Positions 51,818 to 60,310 of a stretch of 64,000 bases of DNA are shown piece by piece. The first letter of the stretch is position 1. Every line of letters starts with the position of its first letter. Location of the stretch: the NCBI GenBank assembly GCA_902363675.1, contig CABJAV010000006.1, positions 62,001 through 126,000 of the forward strand. Reading direction: 5' to 3'. The notes beneath the pieces were generated by a model. It saw only the letters and a list, made by a program, of their open reading frames with translations, did not search any database and was not told the origin of the DNA. Position numbers and translations under genes: made by a program. Source of the DNA: Lachnospiraceae bacterium. Lineage in GTDB: Bacteria > Bacillota > Clostridia > Lachnospirales > Lachnospiraceae.

Positions 51818-53212
51818 ATGAATCGTACAAACACAGGGGCCAATACGGATACAGAGCAGATACTGGTAGATATATTCGTGATGGCAATCGCTTTTGGAAT
51901 AGATTTACTGCTTTTTAAGAATATGATAGGGGCAGGAGAATTACCAGGTCTTATTATAGTTGTGATTACTTTTATCACAATCAATATTCTTGCAAATAAG
52001 GGAGAGTATTTGTATAATGTGACATTATTCAATTATTTAGATCGTATTCATGGAAAAAATCTTAAGTCATTTATATTATCATCTGTTATTACACTGTTGC
52101 TTTTATATTTACCGGTAAAAACAAATCGCCAGTCATTTCGATTTTATGTGATATTTTTAATCATAGCATATATTTTAGGGTGTGTGAAAATGTTAATTTA
52201 CCGGCCTTTTTATGACCGGATTGCAAAGAGGGATAAGCCAAGAACACTTTTTGTTGGAGAAAAAGCGTCTTTTGAAAAATTCCGTAATTTTTTAGATAAA
52301 ACAAACATTCGTCTGGAACCGGTAGGATATGTCGCGCTGAATAAGGCAGAACTGGATAATTCTTATATTGGGTGCCTGGAGAATTTGGAGGATTTGATAC
52401 GTTCTTATCAGATAGATCAGATTTGTATTATTCAGCGACACGAAGATGAACTTGCATTCACCCAGAAGTATGAGGATTTGTGTATAAAAATGGGGGTAAC
52501 TGTTCGTCTGGTTGTAGATCTGTATAATTGGCGCAGAGCGGATCATTACGTTTCAACCGTTGGAACTTATCCGGTCGTTACATTCCATACAATCACTTTA
52601 AATACATATGAACAGATTATCAAACGGACAATGGATATTTTGGCAGGAATTGTAGGCGTGATCTTATCTTCACCGATTATGTTAGTGACGGCAATTGCTA
52701 TAAAATTGGATTCTCCGGGACCGATTCTGTTTAAGCAGACGCGAGTTGGACAAAATGGGCGTCATTTTAAAATGTACAAATTCCGAAGTATGTATATTGA
52801 TGCGGAAGAACGAAAAAAGGAGTTGCTTGAACAAAACGAACTTGAAGGCGGAGTAATGTTCAAAATAAAAGATGATCCCCGCATTACAAGAGTTGGAAAA
52901 TTCATTCGTAAAACCAGCATTGATGAACTTCCGCAGTTCTTTAATATTTTAGGTGGGAGTATGAGTCTTGTCGGAACCAGACCTCCGACACTTGACGAGG
53001 TTGAAAAGTATGAGACAAGTCAGTGGCGACGTATCAGTATTAAGCCGGGACTGACCGGTATGTGGCAGGTAAGTGGACGTAGCAATATTAAAAGTTTTGA
53101 TGAAATTGTGGAATTGGATACGGAATATATTGATAATTGGACATTGGGAATGGATATTAAAATTATTTTTAAGACAATTCTTGTATTATTGAAACATGAT
53201 GATGCTTATTAA
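51818..53212 (+). CDS. Polyprenyl-phosphate sugar-1-phosphate transferase (priming glycosyltransferase)
   Basis: The 464-residue protein has four to five N-terminal membrane helices, a central CoA-binding-like domain (about 150-270) and the C-terminal bacterial sugar transferase domain. The last has IIKRTMDILAGIVGVILSSP, GPILFKQTRVGQNGRHF, FRSMYIDAEERKKELL, KTSIDELPQFFNILGGSMS and LVGTRPP then KPGLTGMWQVSGRS. It loads the first sugar phosphate on undecaprenyl phosphate and so starts the repeat unit for the 20-38 kb locus. It has its own regulated-looking promoter. ATG 51818 is preferred over 51803. Confidence 0.92.
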   Translation: MNRTNTGANTDTEQILVDIFVMAIAFGIDLLLFKNMIGAGELPGLIIVVITFITINILANKGEYLYNVTLFNYLDRIHGKNLKSFILSSVITLLLLYLPVKTNRQSFRFYVIFLIIAYILGCVKMLIYRPFYDRIAKRDKPRTLFVGEKASFEKFRNFLDKTNIRLEPVGYVALNKAELDNSYIGCLENLEDLIRSYQIDQICIIQRHEDELAFTQKYEDLCIKMGVTVRLVVDLYNWRRADHYVSTVGTYPVVTFHTITLNTYEQIIKRTMDILAGIVGVILSSPIMLVTAIAIKLDSPGPILFKQTRVGQNGRHFKMYKFRSMYIDAEERKKELLEQNELEGGVMFKIKDDPRITRVGKFIRKTSIDELPQFFNILGGSMSLVGTRPPTLDEVEKYETSQWRRISIKPGLTGMWQVSGRSNIKSFDEIVELDTEYIDNWTLGMDIKIIFKTILVLLKHDDAY

Positions 53213-53236
53213 GCATAGGAAAGAGGAAGGTAAGGC

Positions 53237-53407
53237 ATGCGTTTGAAACGTAATTTTGTGAAACAAATAATTATAAGTCTTTTGTTTGTTATAATTGCTG
53301 TGATTTTGTGGAATTATATCGAACCTTTGCTTGGTGTACTCGTATTACTGATGGCTTTTTGGAATGCAGGGGTAGCGTTACTTGCTTATTTTAAAACTGG
53401 CAATTAA
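53237..53407 (+). CDS. Small two-helix membrane protein
   Basis: The 56-residue product has a basic start (MRLKRNFVKQ) and two hydrophobic segments (IIISLLFVIIAVILW and LLGVLVLLMAFWNAGVALLAY). ATG 53237 follows GAGGAAGG and lies 24 bases after the priming transferase stop, so it is probably co-transcribed. I recognise no family. A helper to the priming transferase is possible. Confidence 0.6.
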   Translation: MRLKRNFVKQIIISLLFVIIAVILWNYIEPLLGVLVLLMAFWNAGVALLAYFKTGN

Positions 53408-53420
53408 AGAATATTATGAT

Positions 53421-53450
53421 ATGAGGGTCAAAAGGTATTTTGCCCCTCAT
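53421..53450. terminator. Hairpin between convergent genes
   Basis: ATGAGGG-T-CAAAA and TTTTG-C-CCCTCAT form an almost perfect stem with a 4-base loop. There is no long T tract on either strand, so it is a weak bidirectional terminator at best. Confidence 0.5.
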
Positions 53451-53456
53451 TTATGA

Positions 53457-54938
53457 TTAATCCCGTTGGAATAAATCGCGGGTATACACTTTTTCTTTAA
53501 TATCATCCAGGCAGGGATTGTATCGGTTGGCAATCACGGCCTGTGACATTTCTTTGAATTCCTTTAAGTTATTGACAATTTTACTTCCAAAGAAAGTGGT
53601 GCCATCTTCTAAAGTCGGTTCATAAATGATAACGGTAGCGCCTTTGGCTTTGATACGTTTCATAACGCCCTGTATACTGCTCTGACGGAAGTTGTCTGAG
53701 TTGCTTTTCATTGTCAGACGATATACGCCGATGACACATTCTTTCTCCATATCAGCAGAATATTCCCCATTTTTGTTGTAAGCGTAATAGCCTGCCAGTT
53801 CAAGTACGCGGTCTGCGATAAAGTCTTTTCTGGTGCGGTTGCTTTCGACAATGGCACTCATCATATTCTGTGGAACATCATTGTAGTTGGCAAGAAGCTG
53901 CTTGGTGTCTTTTGGAAGACAGTAACCGCCATAACCAAAGGAAGGATTATTATAATGCATGCCGATACGGGGATCGAGACATACGCCGTTGATGATATCC
54001 TGCGTATTGAGGCCCTTCATCTCCGCATAGGTATCTAATTCGTTGAAATAGGATACGCGGAGTGCCAGATAAGTATTGGCAAAAAGCTTTACCGCTTCGG
54101 CTTCCGTAAATCCCATGAACAGAGTATCGATGTCTTCTTTTAATGCACCTTCCTGTAAGAGAGCAGCAAACTTATGTGATGCTTCTACAAGTTTTGTATC
54201 ATTTTTGTCAGTAGATACAATGATACGGCTTGGATACAGATTGTCGTACAGTGCTTTGGATTCCCGCAAGAATTCAGGGCTGAATATGATATTCTTTGTG
54301 TCATATTTTTTGCGAACAGATTCTGTATATCCGACAGGGATTGTTGATTTGATGACCATGATGGCATCCGAATTTACCTTTAAGACCAGTTCGATAACGG
54401 CTTCGACAGCGGAAGTATCAAAATAGTTTTTCTGGCTGTCATAATTGGTAGGAGCTGCAATTACAACAAAGTCTGCGTTTTTGTAGGCTGTTTCACCGTC
54501 CAGGGTGGCAGATAGATCAAGTTTTTTTTCTGCCAGATATTTTTCTATATATTCATCCTGAATCGGAGATATACGATTGTTAATCTGTTCTACTTTTTCC
54601 GGAATAATATCTACGGCAGTCACATGATTATGCTGTGCCAGCAATGTGGCGATAGACAGACCGACATATCCTGTTCCGGCAACGGCAATATTCATAGGGG
54701 CGGGAGAGGCAAGATTTTCAGAACAGCTATTGGTAAACAGCTCTGTAATATCAAAAGCGAGAACTTCTCCGAGATGTTCCAGTTGTTCAATAGAAGGAAC
54801 AAAATCATGCTGCTCAATGCGGGAAATCAGTGCGCGGTTAATTCCGGTTGCATCGGCAAGTTGTGCCTGTGTCATTGATTTTTCTCTTCGAAGTCTTGCG
54901 ACAGTGTCGGCAAGACGGGAAGGGGATAACTTTTTCAT
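53457..54938 (-). CDS. XRE-HTH fused to a UDP-glucose/GDP-mannose dehydrogenase-type enzyme
   Basis: The 493-residue protein begins with an XRE-type helix-turn-helix (about 1-70: [30 protein letters not shown]). From about residue 82 it continues as a nucleotide-sugar dehydrogenase: [31 protein letters not shown], and the catalytic Cys in [15 protein letters not shown]. The enzyme would oxidise UDP-glucose or a relative to the uronate, giving acidic sugars for the capsule. The fused DNA-binding domain suggests a link between metabolite and transcription, perhaps autoregulation. The frame is continuous with no sign of a sequencing join. A promoter lies at 54975-55003. Confidence 0.9.
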   Translation of the reverse strand: MKKLSPSRLADTVARLRREKSMTQAQLADATGINRALISRIEQHDFVPSIEQLEHLGEVLAFDITELFTNSCSENLASPAPMNIAVAGTGYVGLSIATLLAQHNHVTAVDIIPEKVEQINNRISPIQDEYIEKYLAEKKLDLSATLDGETAYKNADFVVIAAPTNYDSQKNYFDTSAVEAVIELVLKVNSDAIMVIKSTIPVGYTESVRKKYDTKNIIFSPEFLRESKALYDNLYPSRIIVSTDKNDTKLVEASHKFAALLQEGALKEDIDTLFMGFTEAEAVKLFANTYLALRVSYFNELDTYAEMKGLNTQDIINGVCLDPRIGMHYNNPSFGYGGYCLPKDTKQLLANYNDVPQNMMSAIVESNRTRKDFIADRVLELAGYYAYNKNGEYSADMEKECVIGVYRLTMKSNSDNFRQSSIQGVMKRIKAKGATVIIYEPTLEDGTTFFGSKIVNNLKEFKEMSQAVIANRYNPCLDDIKEKVYTRDLFQRD

Positions 54939-54974
54939 ACAAATACTCCTTTATAATGTTACTTACTATAACAA

Positions 54975-55003
54975 ATTATAGCGATATTGACCGGAAAAAT
55001 CAA
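54975..55003 (-). promoter_or_regulatory. Promoter for the XRE-dehydrogenase gene with nearby repeats
   Basis: Minus-strand TTGATT (55003-54998), a 17-base spacer and perfect TATAAT (54980-54975). ATAACAAATTA occurs beside the -10 box (around 54969-54979) and again at about 55050-55060; these direct repeats are candidate operator sites for the HTH domain encoded by the gene. Confidence 0.65.
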
Positions 55004-55061
55004 GCATATTGTATATATATTGTCAAAAGTCAAAAGCGTGTTAATTATAATAACAAATTAG

Positions 55062-57092
55062 AAATTTGCGTTTGGCTATACAACAAATGAAGAAAGTGAT
55101 ACGATTGCAGGACTCCAGGCGGTATATGGATTGTATGGATCGGTATTTCCTATTCTCGCATTTGCATTTTTTTCAACATCGTCGCAGTTTATTTTTGGGG
55201 TGGATGCTGCACCGGCAGCGTTGATTGGAGCTGCGTTGCTGAATTTAAATATTGAAAGTGGTTCAAAGGAAGCACTTTCAGTAGTGCCACAACTTACATT
55301 TTTTGTTGCTGTCTGGTTGTTTGCTTTTTATCTGATGAAGGCTGGAAAATTGGTAAACTATATATCAGCACCTGTAATGGGTGGGTTTATAACAGGTATC
55401 TGTACAACGATTATTCTAATGCAGTTGCCAAAGCTGATGGGAGGTACCGCAGGGACTGGTGAATTGCCGGAATTGGTGAAACATATTGCAAAGACACTTT
55501 CGGAAATCAACGTTCCTTCACTTATTTTGGGGTTGGTATCGCTTGGAATTTTATTGGCTACCAAAAAGATATGGCCCAAGGTGCCATTTGCTGTCCTTTT
55601 GATGGTGGCGGGCGCCGTTATGACAAGATTTCTACCGGTTGAAGCATGTGGCGTACATACGCTCAGTAAAGTAGAACCAGGACTTCCAGTATGGAAATTA
55701 CCGGATTTATCACTGATTTCAATGAAAGAGACAATTACGATCAGCTTGTCTGTGGCTGTGGTTATTATGGCAGAGACACTTCTTGCAGAAAATAATTTTG
55801 CACAGAAAAACGGTTATGCAATTGACGATAATAGAGAAATTCTTGCTTTTTCGATGGGCAATCTGATTGCATCGCTGACTGGATGCTGTCCGATCAACGG
55901 CTCCGTATCCCGGACCGCAATGGGAGAACAGTATCAAAGTAAGACACAGTTGACAGGAATTGTAGCCGGACTTTCTATGATGGTTGTTCTATTAGGAGGA
56001 ACGGGATTTATTGGTTATTTACCGGTTCCGGTGCTGACGGCAATTGTAATTTCTGCGTTGCTTGGCGCAACTGAGTTTGAACTGGCAGCAAGATTGTGGA
56101 AGGTTTCGCGGACCGAATTTTTTATTTTTGTTGGTGCATTTGTGGGGGTATTGATGCTTGGTACAATTAACGGAGTTTTGATAGGCATTATTTTGTCTTT
56201 TTCAGAAATGATTATCCGGACATCCAAGCCGGCACGTTGTTTCCTTGGAATTCAGCCGGGACACAGCCATTTTCGGGATCTGAAAGAAAGCAGTCAGATA
56301 CATGAAATCTCGTCAGTTGTGATCTACCGGTTTAGTAGTAATCTGTTTTTTGCGAATATTGCGGTATTGCAGAACGACATTGAAAGTCATATCAGGAAGG
56401 ATACGAAAGCAGTCATTCTAGATGCCAGTGGAGTAGGGAGTATTGATATTACGGCGGCAGATCGACTGGAAATCTTGTACCGCTCTTTGAAAGAACGTGG
56501 AATTCGTTTTTATATGACAGAGCATATTTCAGCCGTAAACGAACAATTACGCCAGTTGGGACTGGGGTATCTGATTGAAGAAGGATGTGTACGCAGAACC
56601 ATTCATATCGCACTTAAGGATATGGAAATTCATCGCCCGTATCCTCTTGATGGGGTTGATAATGAAATGAGAAGTGCATCCCGGAAACGTGCGGACAATC
56701 GTGTGCAGGAACTTGTATGGGCGTTTGGAAGTGAGTCGGAAGAACAGATTGAAAAGCAAATACGTCTGCAGATTGAGCAGTTGAAAAAAACAGGTGATGT
56801 TGAAGAACTGTTGCATGGACGCTGGTCACATATGGAAGAATTGGATGAAGATGAGTGGTTGGAACATTTGGAAGAGCATTTAAAAGAAATTGTGCATATT
56901 TCAGGCAAGGATGAGAAGACGATTGCAGCACATTTTGAGGCGCATCGTCGGGAGGTGTATGAGCGAATTGCAAGAGAACATCCGGAACTCGCGGAACGTT
57001 TTCGGGAGAGGCGTCATATGCTGGACGAACATATGAAAGAAAAAAATCCAGAAATTTATGCACTTATTGTCAGTATGCGAAAGAAAAAGTAA
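55062..57092 (+). pseudogene. 5'-truncated SulP-family anion transporter with STAS domain
   Basis: The frame opens at 55062 after TAG and first offers a start at TTG 55131. The protein then reads YGLYGSVFPILAFAFFSTSS, a SulP segment that normally follows the first membrane helix and an IAGLPPVYGLYG motif. Here IAGLQAVYGLYG is present but about 40 upstream residues with helix 1 are missing. The rest is intact: about ten helices (GVDAAPAALIGAA, SRTAMGEQYQSKTQ), then a STAS domain (AVILDASGVGSIDITAADRL). An unusual 190-residue acidic, charged C-terminal tail follows. No RBS precedes the TTG. I call it a probable pseudogene; a functional shortened form is not excluded. Confidence 0.65.
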
Positions 57093-57138
57093 TAGGAATA
57101 ATGTCCTATTGGATAGACCGTGCGGATACCGTATACTT
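57092..57138 (+). promoter_or_regulatory. Second copy of the 47-bp promoter element, after sulP
   Basis: ATAGGA-ATAATG-TCCTAT followed by TTGGAT (57109-57114), 17 bases and TATACT (57132-57137). It matches the 51723 copy at 40 of 47 positions. It overlaps the sulP stop codon by one base and points toward the GH43 gene, which has another promoter at 57214. It may be a relic left by a duplication. Confidence 0.6.
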
Positions 57139-57213
57139 TTTACTGGTACATGTAAAATAATTATGGAAAATGGCAAGAGGATGAATAAATTTTTCTTTTT
57201 CTTCTTTTTCCCT

Positions 57214-57241
57214 TTGCAAACCCCCCATTTTCCTGTATGAT
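57214..57241 (+). promoter_or_regulatory. Promoter for the GH43 gene
   Basis: TTGCAA (57214-57219), a 16-base spacer with a C run, and TATGAT (57236-57241), 34 bases before the start codon. Five of six consensus bases match in each box. Confidence 0.65.
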
Positions 57242-57274
57242 AGAGATAGATTAACAGTAAGGAGGCATACAGTT

Positions 57275-58897
57275 ATGTTGCAGATTAAAAATCCGGTTTT
57301 GCCGGGATTTAATGCAGATCCATCCATTATCCGTGTGGATGATACATATTACATTGCGAACTCTACGTTTGAGTGGTTTCCGGGAGTTCGTCTGCACGAG
57401 TCAAAAGATTTAGTACATTGGAATCTTCTTCCATCCGCATTGTCCACGACGACATTGCTTGATATGAAAGGAAATCCGTCATCGGGAGGTATCTGGGCAC
57501 CGGATCTTTCCTATGCAGATGGAAAATTCTGGCTGATTTATACGGATGTAAAAGTAACCGAAGGACCATTCAAAGACATGATCAATTATCTGACGACGGC
57601 AGAAGATATCCGCGGACCATGGTCGGATCCGATCCGTGTCAATGGTGTGGGATTTGACGCATCGTTGTTCCATGATGATGACGGACGCAAATACCTTGTT
57701 CAGCAGACATGGGATCATCGCGAATACCACCATGCTTTTGACGGTATTACAGTGACGGAATTTGACACAGAGACAATGAAATTAAAACCGGAGACAGCAC
57801 GTACGATCTACGCCGGAACGGACGTTAAACTGGTTGAGGGACCACATTTGTATAAGATCAACGGATATTATTATCTGTTTGCTGCACAGGGTGGAACCGT
57901 TTGGACACATCAGGAAGTAGTAGCTCGTTCAAAGACGTTAGATGCGTTGAGTTTTGAGACAGAGCCTGGCGATCCGTTTATTACAAACTTTGATACGCCG
58001 GAACTTGAGATCCAGAAGCAGGGACATGGTGCTCTCGTAGAGACTCCCGGCGGTGAGTGGTATTATGCAAGTTTGTGTGGAAGACCGTGGCACCACGAAA
58101 ATGAAAGTTCGATCGACCCACGCGGCTGGTGTCCGCTTGGCCGTGAGACGGCAATTCAGAAAGTATACTGGGATGAAGAAGGCTGGCCTCGTATCGAGGG
58201 CGGACATGGCGGAAAAGTGCTTGTGGATGCGCCGAAAGATGCAATCTTGACAGAAGCACCGGCAGATCATTCGATGCATGATGAATTTGACACACCAAAA
58301 CTTCATGATGAGTGGAATACCCTCCGCGTACCATTTACCGAGGAAATGGGTACGACAGGGGATGGCAGGCTGACATTGGTCGGAAAAGGATCCCTCAGCA
58401 ATAAGCATGAGCTTTCGTTGGTGGCAAAACGCTGGCAGGCATTTAACTTTGATGCCGAAGTGAAAGTGAAATTTGATCCGTTCAACTATCAGCAGATGGC
58501 TGGATTGACAAATTTTTACAATGATAAGCACTGGTCATTCGCTTTCGTTACGTGGAATGAGAAAAATGGCCGCGTGATCGAAGTGGCAGAGTGCAATCGT
58601 GGCGGATATCGTTCGTTCCTTCGCGACGATGCGATTCCGGTACCGGATGATGTTGAATTTGTATGGCTTCGCACAAAAGTAAGAAAGCAGTCTTACAGCT
58701 ACGAGTATTCCTTTGACGGAAAGAACTATACAGAGATTCCGGGCACACTGGATGCCGCTGTATTGTCCGATGATTACGTACTCCAGTCATACGGTGGATT
58801 CTTCACCGGAGCATTTGTCGGCATGGCATGCGTGGACTACTCCGGATACGATCAGACAGCAGAATTCCGCAGTTTTGACTATAAAGAACTGGATTAA
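57275..58897 (+). CDS. GH43 family beta-xylosidase/arabinofuranosidase
   Basis: The 540-residue protein lacks a signal peptide, so it acts in the cytoplasm on imported oligosaccharides. The five-bladed propeller domain has NPVLPGFNADPSIIRV with the catalytic base Asp (about residue 15), the GVGFDASLFHDDDG aspartate, and the acid Glu in KLVEGPHLYKI. The C-terminal 200 residues are the beta-sandwich domain usual in XynB-type enzymes (HDEFDTPKLHDEWNTLR). RBS AAGGAGG precedes ATG 57275. It faces the ABC transporter and YesMN genes, which fits a xylo-oligosaccharide use locus. Confidence 0.93.
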   Translation: MLQIKNPVLPGFNADPSIIRVDDTYYIANSTFEWFPGVRLHESKDLVHWNLLPSALSTTTLLDMKGNPSSGGIWAPDLSYADGKFWLIYTDVKVTEGPFKDMINYLTTAEDIRGPWSDPIRVNGVGFDASLFHDDDGRKYLVQQTWDHREYHHAFDGITVTEFDTETMKLKPETARTIYAGTDVKLVEGPHLYKINGYYYLFAAQGGTVWTHQEVVARSKTLDALSFETEPGDPFITNFDTPELEIQKQGHGALVETPGGEWYYASLCGRPWHHENESSIDPRGWCPLGRETAIQKVYWDEEGWPRIEGGHGGKVLVDAPKDAILTEAPADHSMHDEFDTPKLHDEWNTLRVPFTEEMGTTGDGRLTLVGKGSLSNKHELSLVAKRWQAFNFDAEVKVKFDPFNYQQMAGLTNFYNDKHWSFAFVTWNEKNGRVIEVAECNRGGYRSFLRDDAIPVPDDVEFVWLRTKVRKQSYSYEYSFDGKNYTEIPGTLDAAVLSDDYVLQSYGGFFTGAFVGMACVDYSGYDQTAEFRSFDYKELD

Positions 58898-59490
58898 TCA
58901 ATAGCAAGAGCCTTTTTTAAACCAGGCTCAATCAGATGGCTGGCGATGCCGCAGAGGATTCCGGGAAAAAGGACGAAAAGTCCGGGAACCAGGAAGACGA
59001 TGAGGCAGGCGCCGGCCATTGTAAATAATAAGATGAAAGTTTCTTTGATGTGACCTGCCATCAGGCGCACGGAGAGCAGAAGAACTGCCGGAAATGAAGC
59101 TCGCAGGTGTGAGATCACGGCAAAGATATAATTGGCGAGAACCCAGAGGACGAGGCAGATTACCATCCATAGAAAGGGCGGTAAAAGATTGCCGTTTTTT
59201 CCGGTAAAGACTTGGGAAAGATCTACAGCCATCGTGGCACCGTAGCAGAGAAACAGGATTGTTGGTGCAAGAGACTGGAAAAAATTGGATTTAAATGCCG
59301 AAAAATATTCCCGGCAGATGTGAGCGGAAGTTTGTGTGTGACCGCGCGAGATACAATGATAAAGCGCCGTCAAAGAAGCCCCTGAAGTGATAAGAGGGAC
59401 ACTCGTAAATAAAAATAAAAAGCCAAGCACGATTATCTGACATGCAGTAGTCAGCCAGTCGTACAATTTGTTTTCAAGTAATGATTTCAT
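58894..59490 (-). CDS. YesL/DUF624 family membrane protein
   Basis: The 198-residue protein has four to five membrane helices, starting with LYDWLTTACQIIVLGFLFLF, and the element VPLITSGASLTALYHCI, typical of the YesL family. Such genes accompany YesMN regulators and sugar ABC transporters; their function is not established. It overlaps the convergent GH43 gene by four bases at the stop codons and lies 42 bases after the YesN-like regulator gene. Confidence 0.85.
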   Translation of the reverse strand: MKSLLENKLYDWLTTACQIIVLGFLFLFTSVPLITSGASLTALYHCISRGHTQTSAHICREYFSAFKSNFFQSLAPTILFLCYGATMAVDLSQVFTGKNGNLLPPFLWMVICLVLWVLANYIFAVISHLRASFPAVLLLSVRLMAGHIKETFILLFTMAGACLIVFLVPGLFVLFPGILCGIASHLIEPGLKKALAID

Positions 59491-59532
59491 AGAAACCTCC
59501 CCAAATAAATGATAAATTAAGCGGATTTCCGG

Positions 59533-60273
59533 TTAGGTGGACAGCCGCAGTTTGAGCAGTTCGGAATACGAACTTCCGGTATATTTTTTAAAACATTTTC
59601 CAAAATAATTTGGATCCGGAATGCCGACTTCTTTTGCCGTCATATACATAAGCATCCGCGATTCCAGACATTTTTTGGCCTTTTCCATGCGGCAGGCCGT
59701 GATGTAATCTGAGATATTCTGGCCGCAGTCAGCTTTAAAACGGCGGCTCAGGTAACTCGGATTGTAGCCGAATTCCTGCGCGATCGCGGTGAGATTTAAA
59801 GCGGAATCCGGATAGTGGTTATCAATATACTGCTTGACGTGTTCCATATCCGAAGAGACATCCTGCAGGACGGGCTGCTCCGGTACGGCGGCAGGCAGGG
59901 CATCCAGTTCGCGGATCGCTTTTTGGCAGGCTTCCCGGATGTCTGTGCGAACGATCGGTTTTAGAAGATAATCCGTGATCCCAAGTCCGATGCACTGCTT
60001 TGCATATTCAAATTCGTCAAAGGCAGTCAGGATAATGATTTTCATCTGCCGATACCGTTTTAACGCAATTTTGGAAAATTCGATGCCATCCATAAAGGGC
60101 ATACGAATGTCTACAAAAATAATGTCCGGATGAAGTTTATCGATAATATTGATCGCTTCAATCCCACTTGCTGCTTCGCCAACAACTTCCAGCCCCATTT
60201 CCTGCCAGTCGACCGCTGCTTTTAAAAGATTGCGAAGCGCCTTTTCATCGTCAATGATCATAACACGATACAT
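59533..60273 (-). CDS. YesN-type response regulator with AraC DNA-binding domain
   Basis: The 246-residue protein has a receiver domain (RVMIIDDEKALRNLL, acceptor Asp in DIIFVDIRMPFMDG, lysine in DYLLKPIVRTDI) and a C-terminal AraC-type double HTH (LTAIAQEFGYNPSYLSRRFK, then PDPNYFGKCFKKYTG). It pairs with the kinase encoded just upstream and probably activates the sugar transport genes. ATG 60273 is placed after GGAGAG; the frame opens 16 codons earlier. Confidence 0.93.
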   Translation of the reverse strand: MYRVMIIDDEKALRNLLKAAVDWQEMGLEVVGEAASGIEAINIIDKLHPDIIFVDIRMPFMDGIEFSKIALKRYRQMKIIILTAFDEFEYAKQCIGLGITDYLLKPIVRTDIREACQKAIRELDALPAAVPEQPVLQDVSSDMEHVKQYIDNHYPDSALNLTAIAQEFGYNPSYLSRRFKADCGQNISDYITACRMEKAKKCLESRMLMYMTAKEVGIPDPNYFGKCFKKYTGSSYSELLKLRLST

Positions 60274-60310
60274 AAAAACTACACTCTCCTTTACATTATA
60301 ACAAAAATAT

